Part shown: piece by piece, positions 6,611 to 13,895 of the stretch
How the letters are laid out: each line of letters starts with the position of its first letter
How positions within the stretch are numbered: the first letter of the stretch is position 1
Assembly: GCA_002373555.1 (NCBI GenBank)
Contig: DFKM01000108.1
Span: forward strand, 1-14,149
Length of the DNA stretch: 14,149 nt
Direction of reading: 5' to 3'
Origin: Lachnospiraceae bacterium UBA3645
GTDB taxonomy: Bacteria > Bacillota > Clostridia > Lachnospirales > Lachnospiraceae
Made by a program: the position numbers and the translations under genes
The notes under the pieces: model-generated
Told to the model about the DNA's origin: nothing
The model's input: only the letters and a program-made list of their open reading frames with translations
Database searches by the model: none

Positions 6611-8302
6611 ATGAAAAAAACACTGTCCCTGATCCTTGCACTGTCACTGATGTTATCCCTCGCGGCCTGCGGATCCGCAGCTTCGGTCAAGACCAGCTCG
6701 CCGGAGGAAGAGGAAGTCGTTGCCCTGGAAACGGAAGCAGAGGAAACGGCTGTGCCGGATACGGAAGCCGCTGCGGAAACGGAAGAGACTGCCGTTCCGG
6801 ATACGGAAGCGGCCGAGACAGAAACAGCTGCGGATGAAGTCGTTGCCGCAGAGTCGATCCGTCCGCTCAATATTGAGACCACCGGATCCTACGAAACGCT
6901 GGAGACCGGTGACGAGCGCTGGGACTGGATCAACTATGAAGTGCCTTTCCTGGATGCGGAGGCCGCCGGTACCTATCCTGCACTGAACAGTGCGCTGGAG
7001 ACCTACGCGAAATCGCTGACGGATACCATGAAGCAGGATGGGGAGGATATCGTCTCCGGACTCAAGGAGTATGAAACCGAAGAGGCGCTGTTTTCAGAAG
7101 CAAAGCTGACGATCCAGCGTGCGGACAGTGCGCTTGTCAGCATGCTCTGCCAGAGAGGAAGCTATATGGGCGGCGCCCATCCGAATATGTGGTATGAGAC
7201 CGCAAGCTTCTCCCCGGAAACCGGAGAAAAGGTGGAAATCCAGTCGGTCGTCAATGATCCCGATGCCCTGCCTGCTCTGCTGGCGGCGGAAGTGGAAAAG
7301 GTGATCGATAAAGAACAGCTGATCGTGGACAGTGTGGAAGATGTCGTAAAGGATGAGATGGATCCGGCGCAGGAAGACTATGATCTGAAGTACACGCTGG
7401 GATATGACGGCATCACCTTCTGGTTCTCCCCCTATGAACTCGCAGCCTATGCTGCAGGTCCTGTCGTGATCAAGCTGCCGTTTTCGGAATATCCGGATCT
7501 CGTCAGAGCGGAATTTATGGAGACCCCTGAAAACTATTTTATTCCGGTCAATGAGACCGAGCAGGTCCTTCTGCCATCCGGCGATGCTTATTTTTCCTGG
7601 TATCTTGGCGAAGGAGAGGATTATGTGGACCGCGATCTGCATCTGGTCACCTCAAGCGAATGGCATCTGAATCTGGCGGAAGGGGACAAGGATATGCTGG
7701 CCGCCTCCTCCGAAACGGATGTGCCGTTCACGATCCAGACATTCGAGCCTTCTGCCTATATCATGCAGGTCGACGGAAAAACAATATTTGTAATGGAAGC
7801 CGCCATGATGGATGATTACAGTGAACTGCATCTGTACGATCTGACAGATCCCGGCGCACCCACGGAGCTCCCTGTAATCGCCCGTTATTTCGGGAAAGGC
7901 CAGCCGACCGATCCGAAGCGTGTATACCTTTCCCACGGCGTCGATATCCTGAGCACGTATACCGCAGGAAGATATTTCAGTTTCAAGGCCGATGGAACCG
8001 CTGAACCGCTGTCCGACTGGGATGACATCATCCTCTTCAATCCGGACGCTTACAATATCACGCTGAAACAGGATACGGAATTACCGGCTGTTGATGAGAA
8101 AACACTCGAAGCCGGCGCTCCCGTAAGTCTTGCCGCAGGTACGCATCTGACGTTCATCCGAACGGATTCGGAAAATACAGTCGATATGAAGACGGATGAC
8201 GGTACGGTCGTCCGGATCACACAGGAAGGCGAAGGATGGCCGCATACGGTAAACGGCATAGAAATCGATGAACTCTTTGACGGCATGATGTTTGCCGGAT
8301 AA
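6611..8302 (+). CDS. Lipoprotein with RsiV/DUF3298-like domain
   Basis: A 563-residue secreted lipoprotein. It begins with KK, a hydrophobic stretch and the lipobox LAAC (C20 would be lipidated). A low-complexity acidic linker of Glu, Thr and Ala follows (about 31-80), holding two exact copies of EETAVPDTEAA. Residues about 100-295 look like the DUF3298/RsiV-type fold: MGGAHPN (186-192), then TFWFSPYELAAYAAGPVVIKLPFSEY near 269-294. The last 250 residues are less familiar, ending TVNGIEIDELFDGMMFAG; I cannot assign them. The family includes lysozyme-sensing RsiV and the domain of PdaC, so cell-wall binding is possible, but no deacetylase or anti-sigma domain is present. AGGAGGT (6597-6603) sits seven bases before the ATG. 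Only three bases separate it from the YolD-like gene, so it probably shares that transcript. Confidence 0.8.
   Translation: MKKTLSLILALSLMLSLAACGSAASVKTSSPEEEEVVALETEAEETAVPDTEAAAETEETAVPDTEAAETETAADEVVAAESIRPLNIETTGSYETLETGDERWDWINYEVPFLDAEAAGTYPALNSALETYAKSLTDTMKQDGEDIVSGLKEYETEEALFSEAKLTIQRADSALVSMLCQRGSYMGGAHPNMWYETASFSPETGEKVEIQSVVNDPDALPALLAAEVEKVIDKEQLIVDSVEDVVKDEMDPAQEDYDLKYTLGYDGITFWFSPYELAAYAAGPVVIKLPFSEYPDLVRAEFMETPENYFIPVNETEQVLLPSGDAYFSWYLGEGEDYVDRDLHLVTSSEWHLNLAEGDKDMLAASSETDVPFTIQTFEPSAYIMQVDGKTIFVMEAAMMDDYSELHLYDLTDPGAPTELPVIARYFGKGQPTDPKRVYLSHGVDILSTYTAGRYFSFKADGTAEPLSDWDDIILFNPDAYNITLKQDTELPAVDEKTLEAGAPVSLAAGTHLTFIRTDSENTVDMKTDDGTVVRITQEGEGWPHTVNGIEIDELFDGMMFAG
6740..6814 (+). 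repeat. Two-copy EETAVPDTEAA repeat in lipoprotein linker
   Basis: Bases 6740-6772 and 6782-6814 encode identical 11-residue units (residues 44-54 and 58-68), separated by AET. Synonymous differences between the copies show this is not a very recent duplication. It forms part of the flexible acidic linker between lipid anchor and folded domain. Confidence 0.85.
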
Positions 8303-8304
8303 AA

Positions 8305-8379
8305 AAACCGTGAGGACAGATAAAGCGGGTTACGAACAATTCGTTGTTTCGTAACCCGCTTTTCCTGTCCCTGTGGTTT
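8305..8379. terminator. Large bidirectional terminator with UUCG-capped hairpin
   Basis: The core stem 8322-8334 pairs with 8350-8362 (13 bp perfect). It continues through AACAA (8335-8339)/TTGTT (8344-8348) to a TTCG loop, with one bulged T. Flanking arms GGACAG (8314-8319)/CTGTCC (8365-8370) and AAACC (8305-8309)/GGTTT (8375-8379) can extend it. CTTTT on the plus strand and a seven-T run on the minus strand allow termination both ways. It lies between the convergent lipoprotein and exporter genes. Confidence 0.9.
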
Positions 8380-8380
8380 C

Positions 8381-8854
8381 TTAATCTTTCATCAGTCTCC
8401 GGAATTCTCTCTTCTGCCGGAAGTATTCATAAGCGATAAAGGAGCCGAGGATGATCCCCATCGTGATGGCTCCCGCCACTTCGATCGTCTCGATCCCCTT
8501 TGTAAAAGCCATCTGCGGATAACCCTGGAACAGATAATACGCTGTATAATAGATGCCTGCTCCCGGCACCAGCGGGAAGATTCCCGGTACGAGATAGACC
8601 GTGATCGGATTCCTGCGGATGATCACGATGATACGTGCGAACAGCGTCAGGATCACCGTGGCGATGAAATTGGCCGGGATCAGACTGACGCCCAGATCCA
8701 CAGCGATGCAGTACGCCAGCCAGCCGATCGTCCCCGTGATGCCGCAGGCGAGATATTCGGATCTCGGTGCGTGAAAGATGGCGGAGAATGCGATCACGCC
8801 CATCATGGCAGATATGACATGAATTGTATATTCTACGACGATCTGCGTGATCAT
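8381..8854 (-). CDS. Threonine/serine exporter, small membrane subunit (ThrE_2-like)
   Basis: A 157-residue integral membrane protein of the DUF3815/ThrE_2 type. Four to five hydrophobic segments are visible, starting with IHVISAMMGVIAFSAIF, then a segment near GITGTIGWLAY, FIATVILTLFARIIVII, and YLVPGIFPLVPGAGIYY, which carries the conserved PGxxPLVPG loop. It ends in a short basic cytoplasmic tail. This is the second half of the Corynebacterium ThrE permease, split into two genes in many Firmicutes; with its partner it should export L-threonine and L-serine using the proton gradient. Its ATG overlaps the end of the larger subunit gene by four bases (ATGA), with a GGAGGAGGTG run upstream, so the two are translationally coupled. 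Confidence 0.92.
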   Translation of the reverse strand: MITQIVVEYTIHVISAMMGVIAFSAIFHAPRSEYLACGITGTIGWLAYCIAVDLGVSLIPANFIATVILTLFARIIVIIRRNPITVYLVPGIFPLVPGAGIYYTAYYLFQGYPQMAFTKGIETIEVAGAITMGIILGSFIAYEYFRQKREFRRLMKD

Positions 8855-9696
8855 ACCAGCACCGCACCTCCTCCGATATAGTTGATGAGCATAATGCCGA
8901 CACCGACACCGATCGCTATGCAGACGGCAGTCAGGAACGCATCCAGCATATGGATAATGCCGGAAAGATAATCGCCGTTGAACAGATCCCGGATGGAAGT
9001 CGTAATCGCGTATCCCGGCACGAGCGGCATAATTCCGCCGATCACGATGTTGTTGAACGACAGATTCAGTTCGCTCGCCGCAAAAGCCGCCGCAAAGATG
9101 GTCACATACAGCGCGCCGCCGATATTGGCCGGGAATCTGGATACATGTCCGTAATTGGACAGGAACTTCAGCACAAAATACAGCCCGAGACCGATAAAGA
9201 AGGCCGGAATGCTGTCAAACAGCGTGCCGCCCAGGATCACTTCAAAACCGGCGCTGCCGAATGCGTAGGCCAGTGCCTGGCCCATATCCGTATAATTGAC
9301 CTTCCTCTGAATCTCCTTCAATCCGGCATAAGCCATTTCCCTCGTAATATATCCGTTGCACAGATTCCGGGAGATCTGGTTCACCCTGGCCAGCTTCTCG
9401 AGATTGACACTCCCGATCGGCACATGCTTGATCGAGGTGCAGGCATCCGGTTCTCCTTCATTGATCGTGATAAAGACGCCGTTGGAGAGAACATACACGC
9501 TGTGGTTTTCGAATCCGCATGCTTTGATCACGCGATGCAGTGTATCCATGACACGGTAGATCTCGGCGCCGTTGCTCAGCAGGATTTCCCCCATGAGGGA
9601 AGCGACCTGCATCACACCGACATGGTCCGGGATCACATTCTTTTCCGCCGCCGGTTCCGTGTTGTTTTTCACTTCCGTTGCTTCGACATTTTCCAT
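8851..9696 (-). CDS. Threonine/serine exporter, large subunit (ThrE_1-like)
   Basis: A 281-residue DUF1212/ThrE_1 protein. The N-terminal 130 residues are soluble, with the conserved LLSNGAEIYRV stretch (40-49) that resembles the hydrolase-like N-terminal part of ThrE. About five membrane segments follow, including FEVILGGTLFDSIPAFFIGLGLYFVL, YVTIFAAAFAA and the GGIMPLVPGYAITTSIRDL loop, and the last ends in GVGVGIMLINYIGGG. It forms the exporter with the small subunit encoded directly downstream. AGGTGAGG (9712-9705) lies eight bases before the ATG. The pair is divergent from the radical SAM operon and shares a 149-base intergenic region with it. Confidence 0.93.
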   Translation of the reverse strand: MENVEATEVKNNTEPAAEKNVIPDHVGVMQVASLMGEILLSNGAEIYRVMDTLHRVIKACGFENHSVYVLSNGVFITINEGEPDACTSIKHVPIGSVNLEKLARVNQISRNLCNGYITREMAYAGLKEIQRKVNYTDMGQALAYAFGSAGFEVILGGTLFDSIPAFFIGLGLYFVLKFLSNYGHVSRFPANIGGALYVTIFAAAFAASELNLSFNNIVIGGIMPLVPGYAITTSIRDLFNGDYLSGIIHMLDAFLTAVCIAIGVGVGIMLINYIGGGAVLV

Positions 9697-9716
9697 GACA
9701 AATACCTCACCTGCCT

Positions 9717-9745
9717 ATCATACTCACCGCCGAACAAAAATACAA
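9717..9745 (-). promoter_or_regulatory. Probable promoter of the thrE-like pair
   Basis: On the minus strand TTGTAT (9745-9740), 17 bases, TATGAT (9722-9717). The start would be near 9710, leaving a very short leader that barely includes the ribosome binding site. The -35 match is only fair. Confidence 0.45.
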
Positions 9746-9781
9746 TCAAAAAAACGGCTTCTTCTGTACAGGTTCACGGGT

Positions 9782-9810
9782 TTGACTGTCTACCACAGAA
9801 ATGCTATACT
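9782..9810 (+). promoter_or_regulatory. Sigma-A promoter of the radical SAM-RNase E/G operon
   Basis: TTGACT (9782-9787), 17 bases, TATACT (9805-9810), preceded by TG at the extended -10 position. Predicted start near 9817, about 29 bases before the ATG at 9846. An in-frame ATG at 9801 overlaps the -10 and would not be transcribed from this promoter. Confidence 0.85.
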
Positions 9811-9845
9811 TTTTCAGACTCTCAGCAGAATTCACGGAGCGTAAA

Positions 9846-11726
9846 ATGAGAAGACCAGCATTACCTGATGAAATACTGCTTACGATCGACAAGCCGGCGA
9901 GATATATCGGCGGCGAGATCAACAGCATCGACAAAACAGATGAACAGAAAAACGGGAAAATCGACGTCCGGTTCGCCATGTGCTTTCCGGATGTCTATGA
10001 GATCGGCATGAGCCATCTCGGCATCCAGATCCTCTACCATATGCTCAATATGCGGGAAGACATCTGGTGCGAGAGAGTATATTCCCCGTGGACCGACCTG
10101 GACCCGCTGATGCGAAGCCGCAGGATCCCTCTTTTTGCGCTGGAATCCCAGGATCCGGTAAAAGATTTCGATTTCCTCGGCATCACGATCCAGTACGAAA
10201 TGTGCTATACGAACATCCTGCAGATCCTGGATCTGTCCGGCATCCCGCTAAGAGCTTCAGCCAGAGCGGAAGAGGATCCGATCGTGATCGGCGGCGGTCC
10301 CTGCACCTACAATCCGGAACCGCTGGCGGATTTCTTTGATCTGTTCTATATCGGCGAAGGCGAGACGCAGATGTTCCCGCTGATCGATGCCTATAAAGAA
10401 AACAGGAAGCGCGGCGGATCCAGAGCGGATTTCCTGAAGGCAGCGGCCCAGATTCCGGGGATCTACGTGCCCTCCCTCTATGAACCGGCATACAATGCAG
10501 ACGGGACGCTTGCTTCCTTCGATCCGGTCTGTCCCGATGTTCCGTCGAAAGTCCGCAAGGAGATCGTCCGGGAGATGGATACGGCGTATTATCCGGAAGA
10601 ACCGATTGTCCCGTACATCCGCGTCACGCAGGACCGCGTCGTCATGGAGATCCAGCGCGGGTGCATCCGCGGCTGCCGTTTCTGTCAGGCCGGCATGATC
10701 TACCGCCCGGTTCGTGAACGAAGCCTTGACCGTCTGACAGCACTTGCTGGGAAAATGCTCGCTGCAACAGGCCAGGACGAACTGTCGCTCAGTTCGCTGA
10801 GTTCCAGCGATCATTCACAGATCCGGCCGCTGATCGAATCCCTGATCGACTCCTGCAATGAAAAGCATGTCAATATTTCGCTGCCTTCGCTCCGGATCGA
10901 TTCCTTTTCGCTTGACGTCATGAGCCGTGTGCAGGATGTCCGGAAGAGCAGCATCACCTTTGCGCCGGAGGCCGGCACGCAGAGAATGCGGAATGTGATC
11001 AACAAAGGTCTGACGGAAGAGGATATCCTGACCGGTGCGGCCGAGGCGTTCAAGGGCGGCTGGACGAAAGTCAAGCTGTATTTCATGCTCGGCCTGCCGA
11101 CCGAAACGGAAGAGGATATGAAGGGGATCGCAGAGCTTTCCGAGCGCATCTGCGAATGCTTCTTTGATACGGTACCGAAGGAGAACCGAAAAGGAAAGAT
11201 CCAGCTGACAGCCAGTTCCTCCTTCTTCGTTCCAAAGCCCTTTACACCGTTCCAGTGGGCCGTCATGGAGCAGAAGGATGAATATTTAAGACGGGCGCAT
11301 CTTGTCAAGGATACGTTCCGCGCCCAGCTCAACAACCGTTCGATGCATTACGAATATCACGAAGCGGATGTTACCGTGCTGGAAGGCGTTCTCGCACGTG
11401 GCGACCGGAAGCTGGCGGATGTCATTGAGACAGCCTACCGCTCCGGCTGTCTGTTTGATGCATGGGGAGATTTTTTCGAGTTCGACAAGTGGCTGCAGGC
11501 ATTTGCCTCCTGCGGCATCGACCCGGATTTCTATACCGTAAGGAGCCGCGCTGATGACGAGCTTTTCCCCTGGGATTTCATCGACATCGGCGTGACAAAG
11601 GCATTTCTCTTAAGAGAATGGAAGCGCTCTCAGAATGGGGAACTGACGCCGAACTGCAGGGATGCATGTTCCGGCTGCGGTGCAGCGGTATTCGGCTGCG
11701 GGATCTGCGTAAAGGAAAGAAAATGA
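9846..11726 (+). CDS. B12-binding-type radical SAM protein (TIGR03960 family)
   Basis: A 626-residue protein. The N-terminal part (about 38-185) resembles the cobalamin-binding-like Rossmann domain of radical SAM enzymes (FPDVYEIGMSHLGIQILY; IGGGPCTYNPEPLADFFDLFYIGEGE). The radical SAM core has C273-x3-C277-x2-C280 in RGCIRGCRFCQAG, for the 4Fe-4S cluster that cleaves S-adenosylmethionine, plus a later TFAPEAGTQRMRNVINKG block. Near the C-terminus an extra cysteine group (C604, C608, C611, C618, C621) may bind a second cluster or zinc. The reaction is unknown to me; pairing with an RNase E/G gene makes an RNA or ribosome-linked role plausible, but this is inference. GGAG (9836-9839) and the promoter position fix the start at 9846. 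The DUF2344 gene overlaps its stop by four bases. Confidence 0.92.
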   Translation: MRRPALPDEILLTIDKPARYIGGEINSIDKTDEQKNGKIDVRFAMCFPDVYEIGMSHLGIQILYHMLNMREDIWCERVYSPWTDLDPLMRSRRIPLFALESQDPVKDFDFLGITIQYEMCYTNILQILDLSGIPLRASARAEEDPIVIGGGPCTYNPEPLADFFDLFYIGEGETQMFPLIDAYKENRKRGGSRADFLKAAAQIPGIYVPSLYEPAYNADGTLASFDPVCPDVPSKVRKEIVREMDTAYYPEEPIVPYIRVTQDRVVMEIQRGCIRGCRFCQAGMIYRPVRERSLDRLTALAGKMLAATGQDELSLSSLSSSDHSQIRPLIESLIDSCNEKHVNISLPSLRIDSFSLDVMSRVQDVRKSSITFAPEAGTQRMRNVINKGLTEEDILTGAAEAFKGGWTKVKLYFMLGLPTETEEDMKGIAELSERICECFFDTVPKENRKGKIQLTASSSFFVPKPFTPFQWAVMEQKDEYLRRAHLVKDTFRAQLNNRSMHYEYHEADVTVLEGVLARGDRKLADVIETAYRSGCLFDAWGDFFEFDKWLQAFASCGIDPDFYTVRSRADDELFPWDFIDIGVTKAFLLREWKRSQNGELTPNCRDACSGCGAAVFGCGICVKERK

Positions 11727-12457
11727 AGATCAGGATACGTTTTTCCAAAACCGGAAATTTAAGATATATCGGCCATCTGGATCTGATGCGGACATTTCAG
11801 AAAGCGATCGCCAGAGCGGATCTGCCGGTCCGTTTCTCCGAAGGCTTCCATCCGCATCCGATGATGTCCTTCGCCTCGCCCTTAAGCGTCGGCGAAACAT
11901 CGCTCGGAGAATATATGGATACGGAACTGACAGATCCGATGACCGGGCAGGAGGTCCTCACACGGCTGAACAAGACGCTGCCGGCGGAGATCCGGTGTCT
12001 GTCCATCCGTCAGCTGCCCGATGAGGAGAAGAAAAAGAACAACAATGCCATGGCAATCTTCGGGCGGGCAGTTTATGAAGTCCGGCTCCGGCCGCCTTAC
12101 GATGCGCTGCCCGAGGGAACGGATCCGGCCGCAATCATCGCCGACTACCGATCACAGCCGGAGAGGATCCTTGTCAAGAAGACCAAGCGGAGCGAATCCA
12201 GAACGGATATCCTTCCCTATATCTATCACTTTGCATACGATGACGGCGCATTCATCCTGTGCCTGAACGCGGGCTCCCAGGTCAATCTGAAGCCGGAGGT
12301 CGTGATGGAGGATCTGTTCCGTTTCGCCGCGATCCCGGGGACGGAACCGCTGGTAAACGAAGAGATCCTGCGGGATCTGCGGTTTTCGATTACGCGCCTC
12401 GACATGCTGACAGCAGAAGGCGTATCGCTTTCCGAAACGGGAAGGGCACTTCCATGA
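11723..12457 (+). CDS. Radical SAM-linked DUF2344 protein (TIGR03936 family)
   Basis: A 244-residue soluble protein beginning MKIRIRFSKTGNLRYIGHLDLMRTFQKAIARA, then LPVRFSEGFHPHPMMSFASPLSVG, the hallmark of the TIGR03936 family that occurs next to, or fused with, the TIGR03960 radical SAM protein. The FHPHP motif and positive N-terminal strand recall RNA- or tRNA-modifying proteins, but no activity has been assigned that I know of. Its ATG sits inside the stop of the radical SAM gene (ATGA), with AAAGGAAAG just upstream. A longer frame starting at 11618 lies inside that gene and is not needed. Its own stop overlaps the RNase E/G start in the same way, so the three are coupled. Confidence 0.9.
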   Translation: MKIRIRFSKTGNLRYIGHLDLMRTFQKAIARADLPVRFSEGFHPHPMMSFASPLSVGETSLGEYMDTELTDPMTGQEVLTRLNKTLPAEIRCLSIRQLPDEEKKKNNNAMAIFGRAVYEVRLRPPYDALPEGTDPAAIIADYRSQPERILVKKTKRSESRTDILPYIYHFAYDDGAFILCLNAGSQVNLKPEVVMEDLFRFAAIPGTEPLVNEEILRDLRFSITRLDMLTAEGVSLSETGRALP

Positions 12458-13629
12458 AAAAATTCATTGTCACCAAATATCAAAACATGATCCTCACAGC
12501 AGAATCAGAGCAGGACAGGATCATTGCGCTGGATGCGGCTCCTGCCGGTGCTTCCCTGAAGACCGGCGATATCGTTGTCTGCAGCGTGAAAGACATTTCC
12601 GAAAATATCCGCGCCGCTTTCTGTGACCTCGGAAACGGGAAGACCGGCTTTCTTCCGCTTTCGGAATGCCCGGTCCCGCCGAAAGGCAGGATGCTGATCC
12701 CTGTCCAGGTCAAGCGGGAAGCCGCCGGCTCGAAAGAGGAGATGCTGACCGCCAGATTCTCCCTGGCCGGAAGATATCTTGTTTTTCTTTATGCGCCGAA
12801 GGGCGAACGCTTCTGCGTTTCAAAGAAGGTACAGGACAGAAAACTTGCCGCCCGCATCCGGGAGATGCTGGCGCAGGTATGCGAGAATCCGTCGTACGGC
12901 TTCATCATCCGGACAAATGCATTTGCTGCAGATCCGGAAGTGATCCTCCGGGAAGCGAAAGTCCTGATTGGAAGAGCGGACAGAATCCTTGCAGATGCCG
13001 CCTTCCGTACCCCCGGGAACCTTCTTTCCCCGGCTCCCGATTTCCTGAGAGAACGTCTTCTCGGTCTGCAGGAGGAAGAAGAGACCGAAGTCATTTCCGA
13101 CGATGCGGCCATTCTCGACGCACTGCAGAAGGATCCGGTCCTTGCGGGAATCCGGTTCTCGACAAGATCGTATGACGATGCCTGGCCGTTGGCAAAGCTT
13201 TTCCGACTTTCTCATTATCTTGATCTGGCCCGCAGCCGGAAGGTCTGGCTGAAATCCGGCGGATATCTGATCATCGACCGGACGGAAGCGATGACAGTGA
13301 TCGATGTCAATACCGGCAGCGCCATCAGCGGGAAAGACAAAGAGGAGACCTTCCTGCGCACGAATCTGGAGGCTGCCGCGGAGATCGGCTATCAGATCCG
13401 TCTCCGGAATTTATCAGGCATCATTCTCGCCGATCTGATCAACATGAAGGACCGCGTTCACTGGAAGGACGTGGAATCGGCCTTTCAGGAAGCTCTCCGG
13501 GATGATCCGGCCAAAGCTGTACTCATCGATATCACAAAGCTCGGTCTTGCGGAGATCACCAGGCAGAAGAAAAGGAATCCGCTTGATGCACAGTTAACAA
13601 TTCTTGACAATCATCATTCTGCAGTATAA
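12454..13629 (+). CDS. rng: Ribonuclease E/G family endoribonuclease, short form
   Basis: A 391-residue protein. An S1-type RNA-binding segment lies near 36-100 (LKTGDIVVCSVKDISENIRAAFCDLGNGKTGFLPL), followed by the family block VQVKREAAGSKEEMLTARFSLAGRYLVFL. The two magnesium-binding aspartates are D284 in VIDVNTGS and D327 in ILADLINMKD; their 43-residue spacing equals that of D303 and D346 of E. coli RNase E. It should cut single-stranded RNA, preferring 5'-monophosphate ends, in mRNA decay or rRNA maturation. The protein stops where E. coli enzymes have the CPxCxG zinc link and small domain, both missing here. The ATG overlaps the DUF2344 stop by four bases. Its last codons contain the promoter for the ribozyme-nagB unit. 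Confidence 0.93.
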   Translation: MKKFIVTKYQNMILTAESEQDRIIALDAAPAGASLKTGDIVVCSVKDISENIRAAFCDLGNGKTGFLPLSECPVPPKGRMLIPVQVKREAAGSKEEMLTARFSLAGRYLVFLYAPKGERFCVSKKVQDRKLAARIREMLAQVCENPSYGFIIRTNAFAADPEVILREAKVLIGRADRILADAAFRTPGNLLSPAPDFLRERLLGLQEEEETEVISDDAAILDALQKDPVLAGIRFSTRSYDDAWPLAKLFRLSHYLDLARSRKVWLKSGGYLIIDRTEAMTVIDVNTGSAISGKDKEETFLRTNLEAAAEIGYQIRLRNLSGIILADLINMKDRVHWKDVESAFQEALRDDPAKAVLIDITKLGLAEITRQKKRNPLDAQLTILDNHHSAV

Positions 13630-13632
13630 AAT
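13604..13632 (+). promoter_or_regulatory. Promoter of the glmS ribozyme-nagB transcript
   Basis: Consensus TTGACA (13604-13609), exactly 17 bases, TAAAAT (13627-13632). The hexamers lie in the last codons of the RNase gene and the -10 includes its TAA stop. Transcription should begin near 13639, giving a leader of about 255 bases before nagB. Confidence 0.82.
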
Positions 13633-13638
13633 TATTAG

Positions 13639-13714
13639 CTAGGTCTGTGTTATTACATACGGACTCTATATATGTAAAACCCGTTTCTTCACGGAGGTAA
13701 ACAGGAAACAGGTT
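13639..13714 (+). other. Leader upstream of the ribozyme with alternative hairpins
   Basis: Three stems are possible. GTCTG (13643-13647) pairs with CGGAC (13660-13664). TTACATA (13653-13659) pairs perfectly with TATGTAA (13671-13677) and excludes the first. GTTTC (13683-13687) pairs with GAAAC (13705-13709), extendable past a mismatch by ACC/GGT. A GGAGG at 13693-13697 lies in the loop of the last but has no start codon at useful distance. This is the piece released on cleavage; a role is inference. Confidence 0.45.
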
Positions 13715-13862
13715 AGCGCCGGGACCGCAAGGTTGACGAGGTATGGCAGTCATCGAAAGATTCGGCGGATGCTGCCACGGTCAGAACTGCAAAATTCTGC
13801 AGCGGACGGGCCGACAGGAAGAGAGCAAAAAGCAGAATCAACACTGTAACAGAGGCTCTTCC
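13715..13862 (+). ncRNA. glmS self-cleaving ribozyme (GlcN6P-dependent) in front of nagB
   Basis: All core elements of the glmS ribozyme (Rfam class RF00234) can be traced. Cleavage site A13715|G13716 opens GCGCC. P1 is a short stem, 13723-13726/13731-13734, with a GCAA tetraloop. The conserved GACGAGG follows (13735-13741). P2 is GGCAG (13745-13749)/CTGCC (13772-13776). P2.1 is CGAA (13754-13757)/TTCG (13761-13764). The pseudoknot P2.2 pairs CGCC (13717-13720) with GGCG (13764-13767) inside the hallmark TTCGGCGGATG. P3 is CGGTC (13778-13782)/GGCCG (13809-13813), and P4 is GGAAGAG (13817-13823)/CTCTTCC (13856-13862). The class cleaves itself when glucosamine-6-phosphate binds as cofactor, and the cut mRNA is degraded. 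Nearly all known members precede glmS; here the next gene is nagB, 33 bases on. Confidence 0.95.
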
Positions 13863-13895
13863 GACGTCTTATCTTAAAACAAAGGAGATCATACA

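Noticed and set aside
8333..8348. LexA-like CGAAC...GTTG pattern
   Set aside because: The half-site spacing is wrong and the bases are explained by the terminator hairpin.
9801..9845. Upstream ATG extending the radical SAM protein by 15 residues
   Set aside because: It overlaps the -10 box of a strong promoter, while the ATG at 9846 has a ribosome binding site at the right distance.
8950..9849. Plus-strand open frame of about 300 codons opposite the exporter gene
   Set aside because: It is complementary to the ThrE_1-like membrane protein, lacks a ribosome binding site, and runs across the promoter of the radical SAM operon.
13743..13862. ATG and short frames inside the ribozyme
   Set aside because: The bases are fully explained by conserved ribozyme core and stems, and no protein family pattern appears.
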